Source: Orlajensenia sp001423545 (lineage in GTDB: Bacteria; Actinomycetota; Actinomycetes; Actinomycetales; Microbacteriaceae). Taken from it: DNA of 64,000 nt. Position numbers and translations under genes: made by a program. This document shows positions 1 through 9,960 of this stretch, piece after piece. Where the stretch lies: assembly GCA_001423545.1 (NCBI GenBank), contig LMOK01000002.1, forward strand, positions 930,001-994,000. The letters run 5' to 3'. How positions within the stretch are numbered: the first letter of the stretch is position 1; every line of letters starts with the position of its first letter. The notes beneath the pieces were generated by a model that saw only the letters and a list, made by a program, of their open reading frames with translations, was not told where the DNA came from and did not search any database.

Positions 1-318
1 GTGGTGGCCGAGCTCATGGAGCAGCACGCCGTGCGGATGCCGATAGCCGACGTCTTCTCACTCGACGATGTCGCGGACGCCTACCGCAGGCTCGACCGCC
101 GCGAGGCCGTCGGCAAGATCGTCATCGGCATGAACATCGTCGAGTACCGCAACCAGCGCCTCAAGGGAACCGCGCTCAAGCAGCAGGATGCGACTCTGGG
201 AGTTCCGACTCCGCATCCTCCGACGGAATCGCACGAGGTCCTTCCTCCGGTGTTCGGTCACCGGAGAGGGTTCGTGCCCAGCCGGCCCGCGGATCCGCAT
301 CCAGCAGCAGGAGTCTGA
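1..318 (+). CDS. MDR (zinc-type alcohol dehydrogenase/quinone oxidoreductase) family protein, C-terminal fragment
   Basis: The gene enters from the left edge, so only its 3' end is seen. The segment around ADVFSLDDVADAYRRLD followed by AVGKIVI matches the conserved C-terminal helix and strand of medium-chain dehydrogenases/reductases, NAD(P)H-dependent oxidoreductases. Family members normally stop just after GKIVI, but this frame runs about 60 codons further and its last 143 bases are antisense to the end of the convergent AI-2E-type permease gene. The tail has no recognisable features and probably reflects loss of the original stop, or a frameshift. Substrate cannot be inferred. Confidence 0.6.
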   Translation: MVAELMEQHAVRMPIADVFSLDDVADAYRRLDRREAVGKIVIGMNIVEYRNQRLKGTALKQQDATLGVPTPHPPTESHEVLPPVFGHRRGFVPSRPADPHPAAGV

Positions 319-1312
319 GCAGGAGCGTCAGCGGCACGGCGAGGAGCGCGCCGAGAGCACCGAGCACGAAGCCCCAGAAGATGACCGAGACGAACGTGAT
401 GGTGAACCCGAGGTTCACCGCCACGGCGACGAAGCGCGGCTGCACCAGCACCTGGAGGGTCACGTTCACCACGCAGTAGACGGCGATCACGATGAGCGCG
501 AGGCCCCAGCCGCCGGTCACCAGCGCCATGACCGCAGGTGGGATGACGCCGATCACGAATCCGATGTTCGGGATGAAGTTCGTGATGAACGCGAGCACGG
601 CCCAGATGAAGGCGCCGGGGACCCCGAGCGCCCAGAGGATCAGGCCGTCGAGCACGGCCACGATCAGGCCGAAGATCGCGTTGACCACCATGTACTGCCT
701 CACACCGTGCGCGTAGCCGGTCAGCGCGGCGATCACCGAGGCGTGAGTGGTGCGGAACCTGGCGAAGATCGGCGCGACGTAGGCGCCGTCCGCGGCCATG
801 AAGAGCGTGTAGGCGAAGACGAGCACGATGGCCGTCACCGAGCTGAGGGCCGACTCGGCGATGGTCAGGGCGACGCTGAAGATGGTCGACGGATCGACGG
901 CGCCCGTGACGGCCTCGGTCTGCGACTGGCTGAGGCCGAGAGTCGCGATCCAATCGGTCAGCATCGTCGCCTGCTCCGTGAAGGCGTCGGCGCTGTCGGC
1001 GACGAGCCGGGCGAACTGCGCCAGGGCAGTGGCCAGAAGCACCCCGAGCACGAGCAGGATGAGGTAGACGACCACGATGACGGCGGTGGTCGCGGCCCAG
1101 CGCTGCCAGCCCTTGCGCTCGAGCACGGCCCGCACGGGGTGGGCGATGATGACGAGCACGATCGAGAGCACGATCGGGCCGATGATCTCCTTCGCGTTCG
1201 CCATGGCGGCGATGGTGATCGCGGCCGCTGCGAGGGTGATGAGCACCCGAGTCGCGAGGCCGAGACCCACGGGGCCGACGGGCGGCGGTGGGGGAGGAGG
1301 GGCATCCGTCAT
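176..1312 (-). CDS. AI-2E family transporter (PerM-like membrane protein)
   Basis: A polytopic inner-membrane protein of about 378 residues with several hydrophobic segments and the family-typical order: two N-terminal membrane spans, a long soluble loop, then five or so C-terminal spans including an IPNIGFVIGVIPP stretch. The family exports or passes small molecules or ions; autoinducer-2 export is established for only a few members. The N terminus starts MTDAPPPPP; a GTG eight codons upstream (1336) is an alternative start. The hydrophilic tail overlaps the end of the convergent MDR gene. It is divergent from metG, sharing a short promoter region. A second member of the family lies at 47491. 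Confidence 0.85.
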   Translation of the reverse strand: MTDAPPPPPPPVGPVGLGLATRVLITLAAAAITIAAMANAKEIIGPIVLSIVLVIIAHPVRAVLERKGWQRWAATTAVIVVVYLILLVLGVLLATALAQFARLVADSADAFTEQATMLTDWIATLGLSQSQTEAVTGAVDPSTIFSVALTIAESALSSVTAIVLVFAYTLFMAADGAYVAPIFARFRTTHASVIAALTGYAHGVRQYMVVNAIFGLIVAVLDGLILWALGVPGAFIWAVLAFITNFIPNIGFVIGVIPPAVMALVTGGWGLALIVIAVYCVVNVTLQVLVQPRFVAVAVNLGFTITFVSVIFWGFVLGALGALLAVPLTLLLRLLLLDADPRAGWARTLSGDRTPEEGPRAIPSEDAESELPESHPAA

Positions 1313-1361
1313 GCCCTCATCGTCGCCCGGTAACACGGCGGAGTGGCCTCGGCGCGCCGAA

Positions 1362-1367
1362 TAGGAT
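1362..1367 (+). promoter_or_regulatory. -10 element of metG (leaderless type)
   Basis: TAGGAT lies seven bases before the metG ATG at 1375. This spacing would start transcription at or next to the initiation codon. An upstream ATG at 1366 overlaps the element, which argues against it being the translation start. Confidence 0.6.
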
Positions 1368-1374
1368 GGTCAGC

Positions 1375-2937
1375 ATGTCCGACGGCTCCTCCTTCTACAT
1401 CACCACGCCGATCTTCTACGTGAACGACGTTCCCCACATCGGGCACGCCTACACGGAGGTCGCCGCGGACGTGCTCGCGCGCTGGCACCGCCAGAGCGGA
1501 GACGACACCTGGTCGCTCACGGGAACCGACGAGCACGGCCAGAAGATCCTGCGCACGGCGACGGCCAACGGCGTCACCCCGAAGGAATGGGTCGACAAGC
1601 TCGTCGCCGAGGCGTGGAAGCCGCTGCTCGAGATCGTCGACCTGTCGAACGACGACTTCATCCGCACGACGGATGAGCGCCACGAGACCAACGTGCAGAA
1701 GTTCCTGCAGCACCTCTACGACGCCGGCCACATCTACACGGGCGAGTTCCAGGGCTACTACTGCGTCGGCTGCGAGGAGTACAAGCAGCCGGGCGACCTC
1801 GTCGACGGCGAGGGCGACTACGAGGGCCAGAAGGTCTGCGCCATCCACTCCAAGCCCGTCGAACTGCTCAACGAGAAGAACTACTTCTTCCGCATGAGCG
1901 CCTTCGCCGACCAGTTGCTCGCCCTCTACGAGGAGCGTCCCGACTTCGTGCAGCCCGAGAGCGCCCGCAACGAGGTCGTCTCGTTCGTGAAGTCCGGGCT
2001 CGCCGACCTCTCCATCTCGCGCACCTCGTTCGACTGGGGCGTGAAGGTGCCGTGGGACGAGTCGCACGTCGTCTACGTCTGGTTCGACGCCCTGCTCAAC
2101 TACATCACCGCCGTCGGCTACGGCGCCGACGACGAGGAGTTCGCCCGCCGCTGGCCGGCCACCCACATCGTCGGGAAGGACATCCTGCGCTTCCACGCGG
2201 TGATCTGGCCCGCCATGCTGCTGGCTGCGGGGCTCGAGGTTCCGAAGCAGGTCTTCGGCCACGGCTGGCTGCTGGTCGGTGGCGAGAAGATGAGCAAGTC
2301 CAAGCTCACCGGCATCGCGCCGTCGCAGATCATCGACACCTTCGGGTCCGATGCGTTCCGCTACTACTTCCTGCGCGCGATCTCCTTCGGCCAGGACGGC
2401 TCGTTCTCGTGGGAGGACCTCGCGGCCCGCTACCAGGCCGAACTCGCGAACGGCTTCGGCAACCTCGCCTCGCGGGTGATCGCCATGGTGTCGCGCTACT
2501 GCGACGGCGTCATCCCGACGGCAGGCGAGCTGACGCCGGCCGAGGAGGCCATCGTGGCTCTCGAGCGGTCGGTGACGGATGCCGCCAGCGAGGCGATCTC
2601 GCGCCTCGCGATCCACGAGGCGATCGCCTCGATCTGGGAACTCGTCGACGCCCTCAACCTCTACATCACCGAGCAGGAGCCGTGGGCCCTGGCGAAGGAC
2701 CCGGCCAACCGGGCACGCCTCGAGACCGTGCTGGCCACGGTCGTGCGCGGCCTCGGCACTCTCGCCGTGCTGCTCTCGCCGGTGACGCCGAAGGCGACGG
2801 CGAAGCTCTGGACCGCCCTCGGCGGCGAGGGCTCCGTCGCCGATCAGCGGATCGACCGGGCATGGGAGTGGACCGGCGGAGCATCCGTCGCCCCCCTCGA
2901 GGCCTTGTTCCCGCGCATCGAGGCGAGTGGTGAGTAA
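1375..2937 (+). CDS. metG: Methionine--tRNA ligase
   Basis: Class I aminoacyl-tRNA synthetase of 520 residues charging tRNA-Met in the cytoplasm. The HIGH motif is at residues 21-24 (PHIGHAY) and KMSKS at 305-309. A zinc knuckle of the C-x2-C...C-x2-H form is visible (C130, C133, C155, H158). There is no C-terminal dimerisation (Trbp111-like) domain, which is normal for the short actinobacterial form. The start at 1375 is preferred because TAGGAT sits seven bases upstream and the peptide then begins just before the first Rossmann strand. The stop codon overlaps the start of tatD, so metG-tatD-rsmA form one translationally coupled operon. Confidence 0.97.
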   Translation: MSDGSSFYITTPIFYVNDVPHIGHAYTEVAADVLARWHRQSGDDTWSLTGTDEHGQKILRTATANGVTPKEWVDKLVAEAWKPLLEIVDLSNDDFIRTTDERHETNVQKFLQHLYDAGHIYTGEFQGYYCVGCEEYKQPGDLVDGEGDYEGQKVCAIHSKPVELLNEKNYFFRMSAFADQLLALYEERPDFVQPESARNEVVSFVKSGLADLSISRTSFDWGVKVPWDESHVVYVWFDALLNYITAVGYGADDEEFARRWPATHIVGKDILRFHAVIWPAMLLAAGLEVPKQVFGHGWLLVGGEKMSKSKLTGIAPSQIIDTFGSDAFRYYFLRAISFGQDGSFSWEDLAARYQAELANGFGNLASRVIAMVSRYCDGVIPTAGELTPAEEAIVALERSVTDAASEAISRLAIHEAIASIWELVDALNLYITEQEPWALAKDPANRARLETVLATVVRGLGTLAVLLSPVTPKATAKLWTALGGEGSVADQRIDRAWEWTGGASVAPLEALFPRIEASGE

Positions 2938-3865
2938 CGAGGAGCCGACAGGCGACTTCGTGCGCGTCCGCGAGCAGACCGCCGGACGCGACCTGAACTA
3001 CCCGCCGCTGCCCGAACCGCTCTCCGTCGGCGTGTACGACAACCACACGCACCTCGAGATCGCCGATGGCGAGGGCCTCGACTACCGCGAGCACCTCGAC
3101 CGTGCGGCATCCGTCGGCGTGCGCGGGGTGATCCAGGTCGGCGGCGACGTCGAGACCTCGCGCTGGTCGGCCGCGACGGCGGCGATCGAGCCGCGCATGC
3201 TCGCCGCCGTGGCGATCCACCCCAACGAGGCCGCCGAGTACGCCCGGCGCGGCGAACTCGATGACGCCATCGCCGAGATCGACCGGCTCGCCGGGCAGCC
3301 CAGAGTGGTCGCCGTCGGCGAGACCGGGCTCGACTACTTCCGCACCGAGAGTGCCGAGGGCCAGGCGGCCCAGCAGCGCTCCTTCGAAGCCCACATCGAC
3401 ATCGCGAAGAGGCATGGCCTCGCTCTGCAGATCCACGATCGCGACGCCCACGCCGCGGTCATCGCCACGCTGCTGCGCGTCGGCGCCCCCGAGCGCACGG
3501 TGTTCCACTGCTATTCCGGCGACGCCGAGATGGCCGCGGTGTGCGCCGAGAACGGCTGGTACCTCTCCTTCGCCGGCAACGTGACGTTCAAGAACGCCGA
3601 CAACCTGCGCGAGTCCCTCGCCGTGGCCCCGCGCGAGCTGGTGCTCGTCGAGACCGACGCCCCCTTCCTCACGCCCACGCCACTGCGCGGGCGACCGAAC
3701 GCGCCGTACCTGATCCCGCACACCCTGCGGGCCATGGCCGGCTACCTCGACACCGACGTCTCGGTGCTCGCCGCCCAGATCAGCTCGAACACCGAGATGG
3801 TCTATGGAACCTGGGACGCCGAGCCCGCGCGCGGCTCCGCCGTCCCGTCAGGAGGATTCGCATGA
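2927..3865 (+). CDS. tatD: TatD family metal-dependent hydrolase/deoxyribonuclease
   Basis: TIM-barrel metallo-hydrolase of 312 residues. Metal ligands expected for TatD are present: H40 and H42 (DNHTHLE), E132 (GETGLDY), H170 (QIHDRD), H194 (FHCYSG) and D244 (ETDAPFL). TatD proteins are 3'-5' nucleases acting on single-stranded or damaged DNA and RNA. GTG codons at 2927 and 2930 both overlap the end of metG; either could be used. The N terminus has about 35 extra residues before the barrel. The stop overlaps the rsmA start in an ATGA arrangement. Confidence 0.92.
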   Translation: MVSNEEPTGDFVRVREQTAGRDLNYPPLPEPLSVGVYDNHTHLEIADGEGLDYREHLDRAASVGVRGVIQVGGDVETSRWSAATAAIEPRMLAAVAIHPNEAAEYARRGELDDAIAEIDRLAGQPRVVAVGETGLDYFRTESAEGQAAQQRSFEAHIDIAKRHGLALQIHDRDAHAAVIATLLRVGAPERTVFHCYSGDAEMAAVCAENGWYLSFAGNVTFKNADNLRESLAVAPRELVLVETDAPFLTPTPLRGRPNAPYLIPHTLRAMAGYLDTDVSVLAAQISSNTEMVYGTWDAEPARGSAVPSGGFA

Positions 3866-4731
3866 GCGGAGAGCACAGCGCAGGCGGGCCCCGCCTTCTC
3901 GGACCGGCGGAGATCCGCGATCTCGCCGAACTGCTGGGCGTCACGCCGACCAAGAAGCTCGGCCAGAACTTCGTCATCGACGCCAACACCGTGCGCCGCA
4001 TCGTCAAGACCGCCGGTGTGCAGGCGGGCGAGCAGGTCGTCGAGATCGGGCCGGGGCTCGGCTCGCTCACCCTCGGGCTCACCGAGGCAGGGGCATCCGT
4101 CATCGCCGTCGAGATCGACGGACGCCTGGCCGAGCAGCTGCCGAAGACCGTGTCGCTGATGCAGCCGGATGCCGCCCTCGAGGTCGTGCACCAGGACGCC
4201 CTGCGCATCCTCGAGCTGCCCGGTGCCCCCGTGCGACTGGTGGCGAACCTGCCGTACAACATCTCGGTGCCCGTGCTGCTGCACTTCCTCGAGCACTTCC
4301 CGTCGATCCACGCCGGCATCGTCATGGTGCAGGCCGAGGTCGGATTCCGGATCGCGGCATTGCCCGGATCGAAGGTATACGGGAGCCCGAGCGTCAAGGC
4401 CGCCTGGTACGGAGACTGGCGCACGGCCGGCACCGTGAGCAGGCAGGTGTTCTGGCCGGTGCCCAACGTCGACTCCGTGCTCGTCGGCTTCGATCGGCGC
4501 ACCGAAGCCATCGGGACCGAGGCCGAGCGTCTCGCCACGTTCGCCCTCGTCGACGGTGCCTTCCAGCAGCGCCGCAAGATGCTGCGACAGTCGCTCTCGA
4601 GCGTGCTCGGCGATTCCGCCACGGCATCCGCCGCCATGGAGACGGCCGGCGTCAAGCCGACGGCTCGCGGCGAGGAGCTGACCGTTCACGACTTCCTCGC
4701 CATCGCGCGGGCATCGCACCTGACCGACTGA
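3862..4731 (+). CDS. rsmA: 16S rRNA (adenine(1518)-N(6)/adenine(1519)-N(6))-dimethyltransferase
   Basis: SAM-dependent methyltransferase of 289 residues that dimethylates two adenosines near the 3' end of 16S rRNA during small-subunit assembly. The SAM-binding loop EIGPGLG is at 61-67 and the catalytic NLPYN motif at 129-133; the N-terminal KKLGQNF segment is typical of KsgA/RsmA. The ATG at 3862 overlaps the tatD stop and has a good ribosome binding site (GGAGG at 3851). The chain metG-tatD-rsmA-ispE is a conserved actinobacterial order. Confidence 0.96.
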   Translation: MSGEHSAGGPRLLGPAEIRDLAELLGVTPTKKLGQNFVIDANTVRRIVKTAGVQAGEQVVEIGPGLGSLTLGLTEAGASVIAVEIDGRLAEQLPKTVSLMQPDAALEVVHQDALRILELPGAPVRLVANLPYNISVPVLLHFLEHFPSIHAGIVMVQAEVGFRIAALPGSKVYGSPSVKAAWYGDWRTAGTVSRQVFWPVPNVDSVLVGFDRRTEAIGTEAERLATFALVDGAFQQRRKMLRQSLSSVLGDSATASAAMETAGVKPTARGEELTVHDFLAIARASHLTD

Positions 4732-4751
4732 CTCGCCACCGCTATCCGGGC

Positions 4752-4757
4752 TAGGTT
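4752..4757 (+). promoter_or_regulatory. -10 element of ispE (leaderless type)
   Basis: TAGGTT is six bases before the ispE ATG at 4764. There is no Shine-Dalgarno sequence in the 32-base gap after rsmA. ispE may therefore have its own leaderless transcript in addition to readthrough. Confidence 0.5.
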
Positions 4758-4763
4758 AGAAGC

Positions 4764-5699
4764 ATGACCCTGCCTGCCGCATCGCCTGTCGCGCACGCAC
4801 GGGCTCCGGGCAAGATCAACGTCTTCTTCAAGGTCGGCGCCCGTCAGGACGACGGCTACCACGATGTCGCCTCGGCTTACCAGGCGGTGTCGCTGTTCGA
4901 GGACGTGCGCGCCTACCCCGCCGACGACTTCTCGGTGTCGTTCACGGGCAGCGTCGACACCTCCGGGCTCGCCACGGACGGCAGCAACCTGGCCATCAAG
5001 GCGGCCCGCCTGCTCGCCCGCAAGACGGGATTCCGCGGGGGAGTGCGACTCGAGGTCGAGAAGCACGTGCCCATCGCCGGAGGCATGGGAGGCGGGTCTG
5101 CGGATGCCGCAGCCACCCTGCTCGCCTGCGACGCGCTGTGGGGCACCGAGCTCTCCCGCGACGAGCTCATCACCCTGGGCGCGAAGCTCGGCGCCGACGT
5201 TCCGTTCGCCCTGCTCGGTGGGACGGCCATCGGCACCGGCCGAGGCGACCAGCTCAGCCCGGCGCTGGCCAAGGGCACCTTCCACTGGGTGCTCGCCATC
5301 GCGGAGTTCGGCATGTCGACGCCCGCCGTGTACGAGGAACTCGACAGGCACCGCACCCGCAACGCCCGCGACATCCAGCCCGCCGAGACCGCGCCCACTG
5401 TCGACGCCGAGGTGCTGCAGGCGCTCCGAGCCGGTGACGCCCGCATGCTCGCCAACGCCCTGTCGAACGACCTGCAGGCCGCCGCTCTGCACCTGGCTCC
5501 CGGCCTCGGCCACATCCTCGAGCTCGGCGAGGAGAACGGCGCCCTCGCCGGCATCGTCTCGGGCTCCGGCCCCACGGTCGCGTTCCTCGCCCAGGACGCC
5601 GACTCTGCGCTCGAGCTGCAGGTCGCCCTCTCGGCGGCCCGCCTCACCGCTGTGCGTGCCACGGCCCCGGTGCACGGCGCGCGCCTGCTGCACGACTGA
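4764..5699 (+). CDS. ispE: 4-diphosphocytidyl-2-C-methyl-D-erythritol kinase
   Basis: GHMP-family kinase of 311 residues catalysing the ATP-dependent phosphorylation step of the MEP isoprenoid pathway. The N-terminal PGKINVFFKV strand and the glycine-rich ATP loop GGMGGGSADA (106-115) are diagnostic, and a third GHMP motif (GSGPTVAFL) lies near the C terminus. It follows rsmA with a short gap. ispH, a later enzyme of the same pathway, and uppS, which uses its products, are also in this window. Confidence 0.96.
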   Translation: MTLPAASPVAHARAPGKINVFFKVGARQDDGYHDVASAYQAVSLFEDVRAYPADDFSVSFTGSVDTSGLATDGSNLAIKAARLLARKTGFRGGVRLEVEKHVPIAGGMGGGSADAAATLLACDALWGTELSRDELITLGAKLGADVPFALLGGTAIGTGRGDQLSPALAKGTFHWVLAIAEFGMSTPAVYEELDRHRTRNARDIQPAETAPTVDAEVLQALRAGDARMLANALSNDLQAAALHLAPGLGHILELGEENGALAGIVSGSGPTVAFLAQDADSALELQVALSAARLTAVRATAPVHGARLLHD

Positions 5700-5731
5700 G
5701 CGGCGGCATCCGCTTGCCGTCTCATCGAGTA

Positions 5732-5799
5732 CGGAGTTCTTGCGGGTGGCTGTCGCCGAGACCGGAGTTCTTGCGGGTCGTGCCATCGCAGCACCCGCA
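5732..5799. repeat. Two direct copies of a 16-base repeat and a hairpin, upstream of the nuclease-like gene
   Basis: The 16-mer CGGAGTTCTTGCGGGT occurs at 5732-5747 and again at 5763-5778. The end of the second copy (TTGCGGGT) pairs with ACCCGCAA at 5792-5799 to make an 8-bp stem. A third exact copy lies beyond the other end of the following gene at 6907-6922. The rest of 5700-5940 shows no gene. Confidence 0.85.
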
Positions 5800-5940
5800 A
5801 CCTCTTCGTACTGAGCGAGCAGACAGTGTCACCGCCCTGCGCCGGCGACGGAATCCTCCTCGGCGCGGGACGTGGCCGTGGTTTTCGACAGATCGAGCCG
5901 CACTCCGTCGACCAGAGCAGAGAGCCGACAGCGTCGATGG

Positions 5941-6870
5941 ATGACTCGACGTACACCGCTGCCTGACTCTCTCGCGAACCGCCCGTTCACGACCGCCATT
6001 GCTCGCGCCGATGGTGTGACGCCATCGCGTCTTCGCGCGGCCGATCTGACGCGTCCGTTTCACGGGGTTCGTGTCGTAGAGGCGGCGACGGATGTGGTCG
6101 CGAGGGCAGCTGCCCTCGCCACGGTCCTTCCCGAGGGCGCCGTGTTCAGCCACGGAACCGCCGCTGTGCTCCACGGCGCTCCGGTTGCGGCCCGGATCGA
6201 GTACGGCCCAGTGCATGTCACCGTCGAGCGCCCGAACCGGGCGTCACGTCGAGCCGGGGTCGTGTGGCATGAGACCAGGGAGCCCATCGCTGCGGTAGTC
6301 GTGGGCGGGCTGGGCGTCACGTCCCCGGTCGACGCCTTCTGTCAGCTGGGCTCGGAGATCAGCCTCGGCGACCTCGTCGCCGTCGGCGACTTCCTCGTCA
6401 CCGGAGACGAGCCGATATCGGGAGCGCCCCCGCTCATCGGAGTCGACGAGTTGCGTCGAGCCGTCGATCTTCGCGGCTCCGTGCGCGGCATCCGCACCCT
6501 GCGTCGTGCAGTCGAGCTGGTGCGGTGGGGGCCGTTGTCACGTCCCGAATCCCTGCTGCGCGTCGGTCTCGTCCTCGCCGGCCACCCTGAGCCCGCGATC
6601 AACTTCTCGGTGTTCCTCCCGAGCACAGGACGCTGGATCATGGTCGACCTCGCGTATCCGGAGATGAAGCTCGCGTTCGAGTACGAGGGCGACTACCACC
6701 GTACCGACCGGGCGAAATTCGAGGACGACATCCTGCGTCGCGAGCGGCTCAGTGCCCTCGGATGGACTGTGATCCGTGTGACGGCCCACGACCTGACTTC
6801 AGCGGGGTGGCCCGGGTTCCTCGCACGGGTGCAGCTGCACGTGCTGAGGGCTGGCGGCATCCGTCGCTGA
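5941..6870 (+). CDS. AbiEi-antitoxin-like/DUF559-type endonuclease domain protein
   Basis: A 309-residue protein of a type abundant in Actinobacteria. The first two thirds resemble the AbiEi-like antitoxin domain fold found with such proteins. The C-terminal part carries a Vsr/DUF559-like PD-(D/E)XK nuclease motif: D236, then E247-x-E249-G and H253 (FEYEGDYH), followed by a C-terminal strand GWTVIRVTAHDL. The ATG at 5941 is favoured over an in-frame ATG at 5872 because homologous proteins begin near PLPDSLANRPF and the upstream segment looks non-coding. No partner toxin gene is adjacent. It is bracketed by copies of a 16-base repeat. Function unknown; defence or repair is only inference. Confidence 0.7.
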   Translation: MTRRTPLPDSLANRPFTTAIARADGVTPSRLRAADLTRPFHGVRVVEAATDVVARAAALATVLPEGAVFSHGTAAVLHGAPVAARIEYGPVHVTVERPNRASRRAGVVWHETREPIAAVVVGGLGVTSPVDAFCQLGSEISLGDLVAVGDFLVTGDEPISGAPPLIGVDELRRAVDLRGSVRGIRTLRRAVELVRWGPLSRPESLLRVGLVLAGHPEPAINFSVFLPSTGRWIMVDLAYPEMKLAFEYEGDYHRTDRAKFEDDILRRERLSALGWTVIRVTAHDLTSAGWPGFLARVQLHVLRAGGIRR

Positions 6871-6906
6871 CTTCCGGTGTCGAAGCGCTGATCCTCCCAC
6901 CCGGAT

Positions 6907-6989
6907 CGGAGTTCTTGCGGGTGGGAGCCCTTCGACACCCGCACGACCTGCGTTCTCGGCATGGACGACCCGCACACTTTGCGTTCTCG
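6907..6989. repeat. Third 16-base repeat copy plus two related 22-base units
   Basis: CGGAGTTCTTGCGGGT recurs at 6907-6922. Two further units follow at 6937-6958 and 6968-6989; both begin ACCCGCAC and end TGCGTTCTCG, so they partly resemble the reverse complement of the 16-mer. They fill most of the gap between the nuclease-like gene and the ABC-F gene. Confidence 0.8.
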
Positions 6990-7070
6990 AGGTGGGAACA
7001 GGGCGAGTGGCGGCGCAGCGGACCGGCCGGGCGAAGCGCACCCATCCCGCGCGGGTAGGGTTGACCGGAT

Positions 7071-8891
<1,821 letters not shown>

Positions 8892-8903
8892 CGTCGCGTC
8901 GGA

Positions 8904-8945
8904 GGTCGGCGACGGCTGGTCGGCGACGGCCGGTCGGCGACGGCC
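8904..8945 (+). repeat. Three tandem 14-base units after the ABC-F gene
   Basis: GGTCGGCGACGGC followed by T or C repeats three times in a row (8904-8917, 8918-8931, 8932-8945), just past the ABC-F stop codon. Its role is not evident; it precedes the metQ promoter. Confidence 0.85.
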
Positions 8946-9029
8946 GGGCGGCGGCGGGCCGTCCCCCGTTTCGGACCCCGAGGTGACGAAGTGTGACCCG
9001 CCGATTCCGTCTGTGACGGAGACGCTGGC

Positions 9030-9035
9030 TAGCGT
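9030..9035 (+). promoter_or_regulatory. -10 element of metQ (leaderless type)
   Basis: TAGCGT lies seven bases before the metQ ATG. No SAM riboswitch or other long leader is visible between 8946 and 9042, so control by methionine, if any, would be through a protein regulator. Confidence 0.5.
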
Positions 9036-9042
9036 CGAAGAC

Positions 9043-9951
9043 ATGTCACGCAGCAGCAAGAAGTCCCTGTCCCTCGTCGCGGCCCTCGCCGCGATCCCCC
9101 TCGTCTTCGCCCTCTCGGGGTGCGCCAACGGATCCGCCAGCGCGTCCGGCGACGACGCCGACGACACCGTCACCATCGGTGTGGTCGGCAAGAGCGACCC
9201 GCAGTGGGCGCCCTTCGTCGAGGCAGCCGAGGAGGAGGGCATCACGGTCGACCTCGTCGACTTCGCCGACTACGCGCAGCCGAACCCCGCCCTCACCGAG
9301 GGCGAGCTCGACCTCAACCAGTTCCAGCACATCGTGTACCTCGCCGGCTACAACGTGTCGGCCGACGAGGACCTCGTGCCCATCGGCTCCACCGCCATCT
9401 ACCCGCTCGGCCTGTACTCGACGAAGTACACCTCCGTCGACGACATCAAGAAGGGCGACACCGTCGCGATTCCGGATGACGACGCCAACCTCGCGCGTGG
9501 ACTCCTCGTGCTGCAGTCGGCCGGTCTCGTCGAACTCAAGGGCGGCGGCAGCATCTACTCCGGCCTGAACGACATCGACACCGACAAGTCCAAGGTGAAG
9601 GTGACAACGCTCGAGGCATCGCTCACGCCGTCGTCGCTTCCCGACGTCGCCGCGGCGATCATCAACAACGACTATGTCGAGGACGCCGGACTGAAGGCCT
9701 CCGACGCCATCGCCCAGGACGACCCCGCCGACGCCTCGGCGCTCCCGTACGTCAACATCTTCGCCGCCAAGGCCGAGGACAAGGACAACGAGACGTACAA
9801 GAAGCTGGTCGAGATCTTCCAGGACACCCAGGCGGTGCAGGACGGCCTGCTCGAGGCATCCGGCGGCACCGCCGTGGCGCTGAAGACGCCGGTCGCCGAC
9901 CTGGAGGCCTCCCTCGAGACCGTCGAGGCCGACACCCGGAAGAACGGCTGA
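9043..9951 (+). CDS. metQ: MetQ/NlpA family methionine ABC transporter substrate-binding lipoprotein
   Basis: A 302-residue lipoprotein. A signal peptide is followed by a lipobox LSGC with the lipidated cysteine at residue 27. The mature part has typical NlpA features (TVTIGVVG near the start, and an ELDLNQFQH segment). It captures methionine on the outer face of the membrane for MetN-MetI. The ATG at 9043 is the only start giving an intact signal peptide. metN follows after nine bases, and metI overlaps metN, giving a complete three-gene importer operon. Specificity for D/L-methionine is inferred from the family. Confidence 0.92.
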   Translation: MSRSSKKSLSLVAALAAIPLVFALSGCANGSASASGDDADDTVTIGVVGKSDPQWAPFVEAAEEEGITVDLVDFADYAQPNPALTEGELDLNQFQHIVYLAGYNVSADEDLVPIGSTAIYPLGLYSTKYTSVDDIKKGDTVAIPDDDANLARGLLVLQSAGLVELKGGGSIYSGLNDIDTDKSKVKVTTLEASLTPSSLPDVAAAIINNDYVEDAGLKASDAIAQDDPADASALPYVNIFAAKAEDKDNETYKKLVEIFQDTQAVQDGLLEASGGTAVALKTPVADLEASLETVEADTRKNG

Positions 9952-9960
9952 GCGCACCGC

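Noticed and set aside
188..1333. A 381-codon plus-strand frame rich in Asp, Glu, His and Arg
   Set aside because: It mirrors the AI-2E-type membrane protein gene; the composition is what antisense of hydrophobic codons gives.
8892..9042. SAM or other riboswitch before metQ
   Set aside because: The interval is only 151 bases, has a 14-base tandem repeat and a -10 box seven bases before the start; there is no room for, or sign of, the conserved riboswitch helices.
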